Assembly: GCA_017643365.1 (NCBI GenBank)
Contig: JAEPNO010000003.1
Coordinates: 124,001-188,000 of the forward strand
DNA length: 64,000 nucleotides
Source: Balneolaceae bacterium
GTDB lineage: Bacteria > Bacteroidota > Rhodothermia > Balneolales > Balneolaceae
Reading direction: 5' to 3'
Under the pieces are notes generated by a model. It saw nothing but the letters and a program-made list of their open reading frames with translations. It searched no databases and was not told the DNA's origin. A program made the position numbers and the translations under genes. Shown here piece by piece: positions 42,919 to 52,549 of the stretch (the first letter of the stretch is position 1; every line of letters begins with the position of its first letter).

Positions 42919-42972
42919 TTTTTGAACAAGGGTCAAAAGGTACGCACCTTTTAAGCATAATCCCAACACGAT

Positions 42973-42986
42973 GTTTGTTAACAAAC
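42973..42986. promoter_or_regulatory. Palindromic candidate operator for the TetR repressor
   Basis: GTTTGTTAACAAAC is a perfect 14-base inverted repeat in the gap between the TetR start (42918) and the divergent EamA start (43049). Its position can affect both promoters. A related AAACA copy follows at 42990-42994. Confidence 0.5.
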
Positions 42987-43048
42987 GGTAAACAAAGCGT
43001 GTTCTCACTTTACGAATTGCGTATCATTGTGGGCACACAATCAGATTC

Positions 43049-43924
43049 TTGGCCAGAAAATACCTCACCGAACTCAGTCTTATTATTGTTGCCGTTATTT
43101 GGGCGCTCAACTTCAGTATTATCAAAGTAACGCTCGAAGAAATTGGCCCCTTTGCATTTAACGCCTTACGCTTCGTGTTTGCCGCCGGCTTACTTATAGC
43201 TGTAACTAAGTGGCGGGGATTTAAAGTAATTGTTAAAAAAGAACACCTTATTCCCGTAATCGGAATTGGGCTTGTCGGGAATCTGGTGTATCAAGTGCTA
43301 TTTATCGTGGGTGTGAATCTCACCAATGCAGCAAATTCGGCGGTTATTTTAGGCACTATTCCCGTTTGGATTGCGCTGATGGCTCATCTATTTACGGATG
43401 AAAAGCTCAGCACTACAAAAACACTGGGCATCACTTTCGCTTTCATCGGAGTTGGATTAATTATTTTTGGTCGCAGTTCGGGATTTAGTTTTTCCAGCAC
43501 AAGTGCCTTAGGCGATGTCATCGTTCTTTTATCTGCAGTGGCATGGGCGGCGTACACGATCTTATCCAAAAAGTACCTCAAGGAATATAACTCCACGCAA
43601 TACTCTGCTTTCATTTCTTTGATTGGCGTAATTGCGCTAGTTTTTGTTGGGATTCCTGATCTCCTAAAAACGGATTTTTCCGGTATTTCACTAGTCGGAT
43701 ATGGCGGTATTTTATACAGTGGCTTTCTTTCTGTGGGGCTCGCCTATCTCATTTGGAATCGGGGCGTTCATAAAATCGGTGCCGTACGTACAGCCGCCTA
43801 TCAAAACCTGGTTCCGGTACTTGGGGTAGTCTTTGGCGTGGTTTTATTGAACGAAAGTTTAAACCTGTTACAATATCTGGGCTCAGGCTCCGTATTGGCC
43901 GGTATCTATTTATCCCGAATTTAA
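43049..43924 (+). CDS. EamA/DMT-family transporter
   Basis: A 291-residue inner-membrane exporter-like protein with two EamA repeats and about ten segments (LSLIIVAVIWALNFSIIKVTL, then VLLSAVAWAAYTILSKKYL). The start is TTG at 43049; the first membrane segment begins directly after it and no ATG fits. It is divergent from the TetR gene, so the palindromic site between them might regulate both. Substrate unknown. Confidence 0.85.
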   Translation: MARKYLTELSLIIVAVIWALNFSIIKVTLEEIGPFAFNALRFVFAAGLLIAVTKWRGFKVIVKKEHLIPVIGIGLVGNLVYQVLFIVGVNLTNAANSAVILGTIPVWIALMAHLFTDEKLSTTKTLGITFAFIGVGLIIFGRSSGFSFSSTSALGDVIVLLSAVAWAAYTILSKKYLKEYNSTQYSAFISLIGVIALVFVGIPDLLKTDFSGISLVGYGGILYSGFLSVGLAYLIWNRGVHKIGAVRTAAYQNLVPVLGVVFGVVLLNESLNLLQYLGSGSVLAGIYLSRI

Positions 43925-43985
43925 TTGTATGAGCGACCGGCAAAGTCGTATATTCGCTTTCATTCTTAAAAAATCAGTCTGCAGA

Positions 43986-45782
43986 ATGTCCTATTTCGCC
44001 CGTTCTTTCGGAGCACTTTTTATATTTCTATTTCTTTTATCATCTACGCTAACTGCTCAAATTCAGTCTAATCAGACCCAACAAAGCCAACCAACAGGTA
44101 TGGGGAATTTGTTTTATGTAGATGAAGCCGGTTTAGCTTTGATTCAAACTGCATCGCCTTTAGATCAATTCATCGACCCTGACAACTATTATTTAGGCCC
44201 TTACGATGTGCTTTCCATTCAGGGTAACGGATTGGTAGAATTCAGTTATCGTGCATTAGTGGTTAATGCCAGTGGAGACATCAACGCGCCTTTAATTGGT
44301 ACGGTTTCTATAAAGGGGAAATCACTTACTGAAGCAAAGGAGATCATAAAAAAAGCTTTTGCCGGACAAATTAAAGACACCGAAGTTACCATAACGCTTG
44401 ACCAACCACGCCCTGTAAGTGTACACATTGGCGGCAATATTCCAAATCCGGGCCGTTATGTGGTTCCCGCCGGCACTCGGTATGATGCTTTGGTATCGGG
44501 CATCAGAGTGGAAGACATGGTAATCACTCCATTGATCAATCAAACTGCAGAATCCATTATACAAGCCACGGCTCAACGCCCATCCTATTCAGGCTTGAAC
44601 TTCGATAAACTTGATGCGAAAGAACAGTCGGAAGCAGAAATTCAAAACGATGAACTAACAAAAATTAGCCAGCAATATGACCTTCGCTATGTAAAGGTAA
44701 CTCCACTTTATGGCGATGAATATTTTGTAGATTTGGCAGGATATTTCAACAGTGGGAATCCGGATTTTGCGCCGTTTATCCAAGATGGCGATCACGTTAC
44801 GTTGATCAACGCCTCTTCCGACCGCGCTACTGTAAGTATTTCGGGGGCTGTGAATAATCCATTTACGGGTTCGTTTCGTGCTGATGATACCATCGAACAA
44901 CTTTTAGATATTGCTGGCGGATTAAACCCCGATGCTGATTCCTCACGAGTGATTCGCATTCGCCCTGAGAACGGTGATTTTATTCGAACTGAGTTGCCAA
45001 TTTCGGCCGTAGAAAAAGTACAACCCGGCGATCAATACATTGTTCGGTATCGCCAAACGGATAACACTACCGGATCGGTTTCGATTGAAGGAGAAGTGGA
45101 TTTACCGGGATCTTTTACTATTCGCAATTCTGAAACTAACATAGCTCAGCTTCTTGAGATGGCCGGCGGGTTAACCGATGATGCTTTACCAAACGGTGCG
45201 TATTTAATAAGAAGTGCCAAAGATAACCGAGGTGTTAATTCTGCCAGCTCTATCAATCTTTCGCTTTTAGGACGCAGCTCTGATCAATTCCTTGAAGGCT
45301 ACGATTATCTTGAATTTGAACAAGCTTTGAACCCAAATCGCATGGCAGTTGATTTAACATCTGCTACCGTACTTGAAAACACAAAGCTTAGAAATGGCGA
45401 TCGGATTTTTATTCCTAAAGATGAAAATACCATTTCAATACTCGGGCAGGTTAACCTTCCCGGATTCTACAATTTTGAACCCACTTTTTCGGTTCAGGAT
45501 TACCTTTCTGCTGCAAATGGGCTAACCATCGCCGCCGATGCCGAACGGATTTTCATCATAAAAGCAGGAAGCCGGGCCTGGTATAAACCAGCAGAAACTA
45601 ACCTTCAATCCGGTGATATTATTTTCGTGGATCGTATCCCATTCGAAGATGTGAGTACGGGGAGGAATTACACCCTTGAGATTGAGCGCCAAAAATCCGA
45701 GCGTGTTCGATTGATAATGACAGGGATTGGAACTGTTGCAAGTTTAATTACTGCCTACGCAGCAGTTAGAAGGTTGAATTAG
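43986..45782 (+). CDS. Polysaccharide export outer-membrane protein (SLBB, Wza-like)
   Basis: About 598 residues from the ATG 43986 (MSYFARSFGALFIFLFLL), whose signal peptide ends at about LTAQ. The frame upstream to 43929 has no signal character. A polysaccharide-export domain (about 50-150; YYLGPYDVLSIQGNGLVEF) is followed by several SLBB domains (for example VHIGGNIPNPGRY, VSIEGEVDLPGSF and ISILGQVNLPGFY). A hydrophobic segment lies near the C-terminus (RLIMTGIGTVASLITAYAAV). It likely forms the channel through which the polysaccharide leaves the cell. It starts the polysaccharide locus. Confidence 0.9.
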   Translation: MSYFARSFGALFIFLFLLSSTLTAQIQSNQTQQSQPTGMGNLFYVDEAGLALIQTASPLDQFIDPDNYYLGPYDVLSIQGNGLVEFSYRALVVNASGDINAPLIGTVSIKGKSLTEAKEIIKKAFAGQIKDTEVTITLDQPRPVSVHIGGNIPNPGRYVVPAGTRYDALVSGIRVEDMVITPLINQTAESIIQATAQRPSYSGLNFDKLDAKEQSEAEIQNDELTKISQQYDLRYVKVTPLYGDEYFVDLAGYFNSGNPDFAPFIQDGDHVTLINASSDRATVSISGAVNNPFTGSFRADDTIEQLLDIAGGLNPDADSSRVIRIRPENGDFIRTELPISAVEKVQPGDQYIVRYRQTDNTTGSVSIEGEVDLPGSFTIRNSETNIAQLLEMAGGLTDDALPNGAYLIRSAKDNRGVNSASSINLSLLGRSSDQFLEGYDYLEFEQALNPNRMAVDLTSATVLENTKLRNGDRIFIPKDENTISILGQVNLPGFYNFEPTFSVQDYLSAANGLTIAADAERIFIIKAGSRAWYKPAETNLQSGDIIFVDRIPFEDVSTGRNYTLEIERQKSERVRLIMTGIGTVASLITAYAAVRRLN

Positions 45783-45794
45783 GAGATAGCATCG

Positions 45795-46919
45795 ATGCAG
45801 GAAATTAACACAGAACAGGAAAAAAGTGCATTATATTTTCTCAGATTAATATTACAGAACTGGAAACTACTTTTTTCAACTTATTTACTCGTAGGAGTTA
45901 CTACTGTAATTGTATTACTGTTATTACCACAATGGTACCGAAGTAGTGCTACAATTGTCATTTTGGAAGAAAACACTTCCCCTTTAAGTGGTGTACTAAA
46001 TAATATCTCCTCTTTTGGACTGGGTATAGGAGGAGGGACATCTGTCGACACGTACATGCAGTATGTTCGTACAAAAAAAATGTACGATCGATTAATTACT
46101 CAATTTAATCTTCAAGAAGAGTATGAATCGGTTACTAAAGAAGACACCTATGATTTTATTTCTGAATATCTTAGTGTATCAGATAATGAAAATACAACAT
46201 TTACAATTTCATATGCCTATAAAGAAGACCCTGAAAAGTCAGCAGAGATTGTGAATTTTATTTTTAATGAACTAGATAAGATTGCATTAGAAGTTGAAAA
46301 GGCACAAGCATCAAATTTCAAAAAATATATAGAGCAGTACTATTTTCAAACAAATAGAAAATTAACTGATTATGAAGATTCATTAATTGTTTTTCAAACT
46401 AAAACAGGAATAATTGACCTAGAGTCTCAAGTAGAAGCCACTGTATTAGCAATTGCTGAATTAGAAAAGCAAAAAATTGCGCTACAGATTGAAAGAAATG
46501 TTAAAGCTCAAACAATCAACAATAATTCACGGTTAAAAGAGATTGATACAAGAATTAACTCTTTATTGAGCGAAATTAATAATTTAAATACAAGCAGTAA
46601 CAAAACGATTTTGGCTCTTGATAACTTACCGGAAAGTAGTGCTGATTATCTGAGACTTATCCGAGATATTAGAATTACAACTCAAGTAACAGAGTTTCTT
46701 AGATTACAATATGAGCAAGCTCTTCTTGATGAGCAAAAAATAAATTCTGATCTATATCTTTTAGACCCACCACAACCTCCCGAAAAAAGATTTAAACCAG
46801 CTCGTACAAAATCACTAGTCATTGTAATGTTTTTCACGTTTGTAATATCACTGATTCTACTCCGTATTTATGACTACTTGGTGAACAACAAACAGAGATT
46901 GGCTCAAATGATGAACTAA
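45795..46919 (+). CDS. Wzz/GNVR chain-length regulator
   Basis: A 374-residue inner-membrane protein with two membrane helices (about 28-50 and 335-357) and a coiled-coil periplasmic domain between them. The proline motif before TM2 reads LDPPQPPEKRF. It regulates chain length of the polymer made by the Wzy protein. The BY-kinase domain found in many Wzc proteins is absent, so it is a Wzz-only form. It is 12 bases after the export gene, and its stop overlaps the Wzy start by one base (TAATG). Confidence 0.88.
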   Translation: MQEINTEQEKSALYFLRLILQNWKLLFSTYLLVGVTTVIVLLLLPQWYRSSATIVILEENTSPLSGVLNNISSFGLGIGGGTSVDTYMQYVRTKKMYDRLITQFNLQEEYESVTKEDTYDFISEYLSVSDNENTTFTISYAYKEDPEKSAEIVNFIFNELDKIALEVEKAQASNFKKYIEQYYFQTNRKLTDYEDSLIVFQTKTGIIDLESQVEATVLAIAELEKQKIALQIERNVKAQTINNNSRLKEIDTRINSLLSEINNLNTSSNKTILALDNLPESSADYLRLIRDIRITTQVTEFLRLQYEQALLDEQKINSDLYLLDPPQPPEKRFKPARTKSLVIVMFFTFVISLILLRIYDYLVNNKQRLAQMMN

Positions 46920-48181
46920 TGACTAACATCCTATATAGATACTTTCCCTTGGGTATTTTTTTAATGGTATGGGTATCTGTATTCTGGTTACACAGTCTCT
47001 CACTTTTCAATATCAGGGAAGTTTCAAGCCAATCTTACCAACTGCTCTTATTATCTGTTTTTTCGTTGTTTATGGGGTATGTATTATTTCGTGCTTATGA
47101 TATACAAACCCCAATTCGAAAAACACCTACATACAAAATAATTATTGTAAATGAACGAGCATTACTACTACTCATTACCTGTTTAGTATCAATTCAATTA
47201 TTTGGGGCTTTCATCATTTTTTATGAAATCACTTATCAATTAGGTGGTGTGGAGACATTTTTCAATAGACCTTTAGCAGTAAGACAATATGTTGTTGGCG
47301 TACAAAATGGATATGAAAATGTTAGACTTTATTATAAATTTGGTAATTACTTAACCAATATTGGTTTTTTATCCTGCATATTTGGCGGAATATATTTCTC
47401 TTCATTCAGTAAGTATAGAGCGATTGGACTGATACCAATAATCTCGCTATTAATTTCCCAACTATTAACTTTAGGTAGGTATAAGTTTGTTAGTGGTTTA
47501 GTTTTTTTCATCATTTCTTATTTGGTCTTTACTTATTTCTTATCACCAAGAAAGCGAAGCAGACGAATTATTGAATTAACCATACTAGGAATATTGAGTA
47601 TAATTTTCGTTGGGACTATTTCTTATTACGTACTCAAATTCAGATCACCGTTAGAGATTGATATTACTTATCTCTTAAAAAAATCATTATATCTCTACTT
47701 TACAGGTGGCGTTACTGCATTTGAGAACTTCCTAAATTCTGACATTACGTTCCTTTACGGTGAATCTAGTTTTCGAAGTATTACGAAATGGCTAGCTAGA
47801 TTTAATCTGTGGGATGAAGAACAATTATTATCTGTTCACAATACTTTCACAAATGTTACCCCAACATATCGTATGAATACATACACATTTGCGAAATCAC
47901 TCTATGAGGACTTCGGAATTTATGGATTAGTAGCATTCCCTTTCATTTGGGGTGCAGTTTCCTATCGAATTTGCTCTAATACATTCAAAAACTTCAACTT
48001 CGTGAATTTGTTTGCTACCTGTATAATTACATTTTCACTTTTAATATCATTTTTCTCATTCTATTTCCAGACTCTTACAACACTCGTTTTTTGGTTAATC
48101 TTTATTGTTCTAATCGATCACTTTTTTTTCAATAAAATTTTCAAAATAGAATTAGAGCCTCAGGGCTATACTAATGGATAA
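46919..48181 (+). CDS. Wzy-like polysaccharide polymerase
   Basis: A 420-residue inner-membrane protein with about ten to twelve hydrophobic segments and a long periplasmic loop around residues 230-330. Sequence identity is low, as usual for Wzy. The call rests on topology and on its place between the Wzz and Wzx genes. It polymerises oligosaccharide repeat units on the outer face of the inner membrane. The coding region is clearly more A/T-rich than the flanks. Overlaps the flippase gene by 8 bases. Confidence 0.75.
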   Translation: MTNILYRYFPLGIFLMVWVSVFWLHSLSLFNIREVSSQSYQLLLLSVFSLFMGYVLFRAYDIQTPIRKTPTYKIIIVNERALLLLITCLVSIQLFGAFIIFYEITYQLGGVETFFNRPLAVRQYVVGVQNGYENVRLYYKFGNYLTNIGFLSCIFGGIYFSSFSKYRAIGLIPIISLLISQLLTLGRYKFVSGLVFFIISYLVFTYFLSPRKRSRRIIELTILGILSIIFVGTISYYVLKFRSPLEIDITYLLKKSLYLYFTGGVTAFENFLNSDITFLYGESSFRSITKWLARFNLWDEEQLLSVHNTFTNVTPTYRMNTYTFAKSLYEDFGIYGLVAFPFIWGAVSYRICSNTFKNFNFVNLFATCIITFSLLISFFSFYFQTLTTLVFWLIFIVLIDHFFFNKIFKIELEPQGYTNG

Positions 48182-49430
48182 GATCTTCTTAAAAAATGTC
48201 CTAAAACTTTCTTCTGGAACCTCTTTAGCCCATATAATTACTATTGTCATAAGCCCTGTTTTAACCAGATTATACAGTGCAGACGATTTCGGGGAATTAC
48301 AATTATTTCAATCCTTATTGATTGTAGCTTCACTGTTGACTACCGGGTGTTATCATTACATGATCATTCAGCCTGAATTGAAGGATGACGCACTGGCTTT
48401 AATGAAGGGAGTTTGGTTTATATCAATTTCCTCATCTCTTCTACTACTTGTTACCGGTTTAATGTTAAAGGTCTTTACCCCTTGGTTAAATTCAGCAAGT
48501 CTAACCTTAATCATTCTTTTTCCTTTAACACTGGTATTGAATAACCTAATTCTGATTTGCGATTATTGGTTCTTAAGACTCAAGTGCTATAAAACTCTTT
48601 CTTTTTCAAAGATTACACGTTCAAGTTCAACGGCTTCAACACAAATAGGACTATTTTATTCTTCACTTCAACCAGGACTTATCGTTGGATTGGTATTAGG
48701 GAGATTATTTGCGGTTTTATACTACCTAAAATCGTTTGGGAAAAACCTGATTAAAACTTTCGGTAACATCAAAACTCAAAAAGTTTTTAATCAGCTTAAG
48801 AAATATAAGGCTCAACCTATTCAGGTTTTACCATCAAGTATATTAAGTAGTGGTAGCACTGAACTTATCGTATTTCTTATAGCAGCCTTATTTGGAGATA
48901 TTTCTCTTGGATTTTATGCACTAGCATATAGAGTATTAAGTGTTCCAAGTGCCTTTTTGGGAACATCAGTGGGTGAGGTATTTTATCAAAAAGCTAATGA
49001 ATTGATCAAAAAGAAAATGGCAGTGAACACTTTGCTATACAAAACCTGGCTAGGGTTGGCAAGCGTTTCGCTGATACCATCAATACTATTATTTCTTTAT
49101 GGAGAAAAAATACTTTCCATTATTTTTGGTGCAGAGTGGATTACTGCAGGAACAGTTGCTGAATTACTTGCACCACTAATATTCGTAAATTTCATTAGCG
49201 CTCCAACCGGTAAATTACTAATGGCACTGGGCGAGCAAAAAGTAATGCCTTTGCTCTCTCTTTGTATGATAATTAGCAGAGTGTCTGGCTTGATGATTGG
49301 GTACTTTTCATCAGGTTTTCTAATGGGTATACTATTAATGGTCGTTTTCCATATAGCATCCCTCTTTTTGTATAATATTGTCCTTGTTTTTAAGGTTCGA
49401 AAGTATCAGATGCAATTAACCGATACATAG
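48174..49430 (+). CDS. Wzx-like oligosaccharide flippase
   Basis: A 418-residue membrane protein of the polysaccharide-transporter family (MATE/MOP fold), with about twelve hydrophobic segments. The start LKLSSGTSLAHIITIVISPVLTRLYSADDFGELQLFQSL is typical of Wzx, including RLYSADDFG. It moves lipid-linked repeat units across the inner membrane. Overlaps wzy by 8 bases and ends 3 bases before the glycosyltransferase gene. Confidence 0.87.
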   Translation: MDKIFLKNVLKLSSGTSLAHIITIVISPVLTRLYSADDFGELQLFQSLLIVASLLTTGCYHYMIIQPELKDDALALMKGVWFISISSSLLLLVTGLMLKVFTPWLNSASLTLIILFPLTLVLNNLILICDYWFLRLKCYKTLSFSKITRSSSTASTQIGLFYSSLQPGLIVGLVLGRLFAVLYYLKSFGKNLIKTFGNIKTQKVFNQLKKYKAQPIQVLPSSILSSGSTELIVFLIAALFGDISLGFYALAYRVLSVPSAFLGTSVGEVFYQKANELIKKKMAVNTLLYKTWLGLASVSLIPSILLFLYGEKILSIIFGAEWITAGTVAELLAPLIFVNFISAPTGKLLMALGEQKVMPLLSLCMIISRVSGLMIGYFSSGFLMGILLMVVFHIASLFLYNIVLVFKVRKYQMQLTDT

Positions 49431-49433
49431 AAA

Positions 49434-50600
49434 ATGTTTACTGTCGACTTAGTATCCCATATTTATCCAACCAAGCATGATGTAAGTAGCGGGATATTTA
49501 TACAGAAAGAAGCCCGATTGCTTGCCATGCAACATAAAGTAAATGTCTGGTTACCTGCGGTTTATGCCCTACCTTGGCAGCAACAAGCTAAAAGATCCTT
49601 TAATCCGGTTGATGAAGAATTCCTGGTTAACAGAATTAAGTATTTATCAGTACCTCGAAGAAAGCTTCCCGCTTTTACCATAGCAAACTTATCGCGAGCA
49701 CTTAATCGAATTCTAAGTTCATCTAAAAGCGATATAATTCATGTACATTGGCTTTTTCCTGCAGGACTTTGTATTCCTGATATCAAACAGCGATTAAAAA
49801 AGCCCATAGTGTTAACCTTGCATGGTGGGGATTGGTATACAAATCTGAATAGCGGTATCGACCGAATGATTGCTGATGCACTGCATCAAACTGACGTGGT
49901 GATATGCGTTGGTAATCAACTGAAGAAAGATGTTCTTGTGAAGTTTCCATCACTTTCTGAGAAAATCGTTCACATCCCTCACGGGATCGATTGCAGTGTA
50001 TTCCAACCAGTCGCAGAAGAGGCTAAGATGTCTTTAAGAAAGACTTTATCTTGGGATTTGGAATCAGAACATATTCTGTGCGTGGCTAACTTTTATCAGG
50101 AAAAAGGTATAGAATTATTGGTCGAGGCGTTTTCAAATATTTCATCGAAAGACCAATTTCATTTACACTTAGTTGCACCCCGAAGAGACCGGAGTATTGA
50201 AAACAAAATTCAAACAATTCTAACAGAAAACGGTCTAAATCAAAGGGCTTCAATATATCCTTCCATGTCGGAAAGTGAATTAGTAAAACGATATCAGGCA
50301 GCAGATTTTTTGGTCTCGCCCAGTAGAAAAGAAGGGTTTGGCTTAGCTATTGCAGAAGCAATTGCATGTGGCTTACCCGTTTTGGCTACAAAGTCGGGAG
50401 GGCCTGAAGAAATTGTGACTGAAGACTCGGGGATTTTAGTTGAAGCAAATAATATTAAAGCACTGGAGAATGGACTAAAAAGCATGATGAACGAATACAA
50501 TGAATATTCTTCGTCAATTCTGCATCAATCGATTTCAAACCGATTTAGTCTAACATCTAAACTCGACGCATTAACCTCTATATATCGAAGATTAGCGTAA
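49434..50600 (+). CDS. GT4-family glycosyltransferase
   Basis: A 388-residue cytoplasmic glycosyltransferase of GT-B fold. The GT4 motif EGFGLAIAEAIACGLPVLA (with E-x7-E) lies around residues 301-319. The N-terminal half has VHWLFPAGLCIP and LHGGDWYTN. It transfers a sugar from a nucleotide donor to the repeat unit; donor and acceptor are unknown. It ends with a 9-base overlap with the convergent GT2 gene. Confidence 0.9.
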   Translation: MFTVDLVSHIYPTKHDVSSGIFIQKEARLLAMQHKVNVWLPAVYALPWQQQAKRSFNPVDEEFLVNRIKYLSVPRRKLPAFTIANLSRALNRILSSSKSDIIHVHWLFPAGLCIPDIKQRLKKPIVLTLHGGDWYTNLNSGIDRMIADALHQTDVVICVGNQLKKDVLVKFPSLSEKIVHIPHGIDCSVFQPVAEEAKMSLRKTLSWDLESEHILCVANFYQEKGIELLVEAFSNISSKDQFHLHLVAPRRDRSIENKIQTILTENGLNQRASIYPSMSESELVKRYQAADFLVSPSRKEGFGLAIAEAIACGLPVLATKSGGPEEIVTEDSGILVEANNIKALENGLKSMMNEYNEYSSSILHQSISNRFSLTSKLDALTSIYRRLA

Positions 50601-51407
50601 AAAACGGTTATAGACTTTTACCCCTACTATTTTTGCCATCCAAAATTTAATGGCCAGAAGTCTGTATTTAATCCAAATCTTAAGGAAGAATAAATACCCT
50701 TGTTTCTTGAATACATTTTTGTGCTTTGCATAAAGCTGCTTAGCTCCTTTAATCTTCATATCAAAGTTTACGCTGATTTGATTGGTGGATTGAAATTCTT
50801 CGGTTAATACTTCGTCGATAAAGTCGACTTCATAAGATTCACTAATCCGAATTTGTAAATCATATTCATGATTAGATACCAATTCTTCATCAAAACCATT
50901 TACTTTTTGTAAGGCTTCTTTTTTGTATAGTACTGTCTCAATACCGTCGATCAAGAATTTTTCTAGTAATCGTTTGTGAATATCTCCCCTGACTTTATTG
51001 TATTTTATTACATTAAATCCCATTCTTCCATCATTGGTATGACAAACTACAAAGCCTAATCTTTCTATATGATGGGGATTCTTTGCGAATAGCCCTACTT
51101 GTTTCTCAATTTTTGTTGGATACAATATATCGTCGTCATCCAAAAAATTTACAAACTCACCTTTAGATTCGGTAAGTCCACGGTTGCGAGAGTAGCAACT
51201 TCTACGATTTGTTTCGTTTACCAGTAGTTTAACAGTTTCATCTTCCGAGAATAAATCCATCACTCGAGGATCATTAGCATCGTCAACCACAATGATTTCA
51301 ATGTTCACGTAGGTTTGTTTTTTTACCGAATCTACAGCCCTTTTTAGCAGATCCGGGCGATTGTGTGTTGGTATAATTACACTTACAAGGGGGGGAGCAC
51401 TCAACAC
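50592..51407 (-). CDS. GT2-family glycosyltransferase
   Basis: A 271-residue GT-A enzyme. N-terminal VSVIIPTHNRPDLLKRAV and IVVDDAND, then the metal-binding FLDDDDILYP (DxD) near residues 95-104. It lacks membrane segments. The C-terminus is basic and probably membrane associated. It probably adds one sugar in the repeat unit of this locus. It is convergent with the GT4 gene and 2 bases downstream of the next GT2 gene. Confidence 0.88.
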   Translation of the reverse strand: MLSAPPLVSVIIPTHNRPDLLKRAVDSVKKQTYVNIEIIVVDDANDPRVMDLFSEDETVKLLVNETNRRSCYSRNRGLTESKGEFVNFLDDDDILYPTKIEKQVGLFAKNPHHIERLGFVVCHTNDGRMGFNVIKYNKVRGDIHKRLLEKFLIDGIETVLYKKEALQKVNGFDEELVSNHEYDLQIRISESYEVDFIDEVLTEEFQSTNQISVNFDMKIKGAKQLYAKHKNVFKKQGYLFFLKIWIKYRLLAIKFWMAKIVGVKVYNRFLR

Positions 51408-51409
51408 AA

Positions 51410-52507
51410 CTACCAGTTTTTCTCTCTTGATAATCCACTTTTTACCAATTGGTACAAGAACCCAAAAAAGTGACCGAATTGCATCAGTATGAGTGAAATC
51501 AATGTGTTAACTAGATTCGAAACCACCCCGGGCTTTCTTCCTTTCTCATTCCAAATCTCCTCATTGAAACAAGATTTTTTTGATAAAACAATTCTAAATG
51601 ACTCCAGAAACACAATAAGGGCGAGACCTGCTATTATTTCAAATGAGTATAACTTTGTTGACACGATTATATCCGTCAAAACTAAAACCGTTAACAACAT
51701 CAAGCTTAAAAAAGGAATCATTCCCCGAATTGGGCTGCTATCAGGGTGCAATATCCTTGTCAAAAATCGGCCACGTCCATATCTGAAATACTGCTTAAAA
51801 AGTTTGATAAATGAATCGCGTGGGTAATACCAGCTTTTAATTTCGGGACTTACAAATACTGTCTCGCCATATTTTTCAATGAGTCGAAGATTTAGTTCAG
51901 AATCCTGATTCGTCACATTCTCGGTATTAAATCCACCGATCTCTCTCAGGTCTTTGGTTCTAAAACATCCCAAGAACACGGTATCTGCATAGCCCAGATA
52001 ATTTTCGTTCATGTATTTGGCACCGCCATTTCCCAGCACACTTTTAACTGCTAACGCTATGCCTGCCTGCACTCGGTTTTTAGCCATGTAGCGTTGCGCT
52101 CCTCCTACATTCCGAGCACCGGTTTTCAACATTACTGATACACATTTTTCAATGTAATCTTCTTTGTAATGGCAATGCCCGTCTGCTCGCAAGAAGATGT
52201 CGCCCTCAGCAACATCAATCATGTGATTTAAGCCGTAGGACTGATATTTTTCGGGATTATCTACCAACTTTACTCTGGAATCTTTCTCCGAAAGCTCTGC
52301 AATAATTTCACGTGTCTTGTCCGTACTTCTCCCATCAGCAATTAAAATTTCAGCTAAATTCGGGTAACCGGTTGCAAGAAATCCCTCAACCACTCTGCGG
52401 ATGTGCTTCTCTTCGTTAAATACCGGTATTGCCACAGTTACACTTGGCAACTCATCTATGTGGGTAAGGTCTGTGATAGATTTCGTTTTTAATTCCGTTG
52501 CGAACAA
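51410..52507 (-). CDS. ExoA-like GT2 glycosyltransferase with membrane tail
   Basis: A 365-residue GT2 enzyme. N-terminal VTVAIPVFNEEKHIRRVVEGF, ILIADGRSTDKT, LRADGHCHY (DxD region), and the acceptor-site region NQDSELNLRLIEKYG. Three hydrophobic segments follow (about 262-283, 288-307 and 331-352). It resembles succinoglycan ExoA-type transferases. Its product stays at the inner membrane, acting on lipid-linked intermediates. Confidence 0.85.
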   Translation of the reverse strand: MFATELKTKSITDLTHIDELPSVTVAIPVFNEEKHIRRVVEGFLATGYPNLAEILIADGRSTDKTREIIAELSEKDSRVKLVDNPEKYQSYGLNHMIDVAEGDIFLRADGHCHYKEDYIEKCVSVMLKTGARNVGGAQRYMAKNRVQAGIALAVKSVLGNGGAKYMNENYLGYADTVFLGCFRTKDLREIGGFNTENVTNQDSELNLRLIEKYGETVFVSPEIKSWYYPRDSFIKLFKQYFRYGRGRFLTRILHPDSSPIRGMIPFLSLMLLTVLVLTDIIVSTKLYSFEIIAGLALIVFLESFRIVLSKKSCFNEEIWNEKGRKPGVVSNLVNTLISLILMQFGHFFGFLYQLVKSGLSREKNW

Positions 52508-52549
52508 AGTACTAAAGCTAACTAAAAGTTCTTAAAAATAACCAATTCT

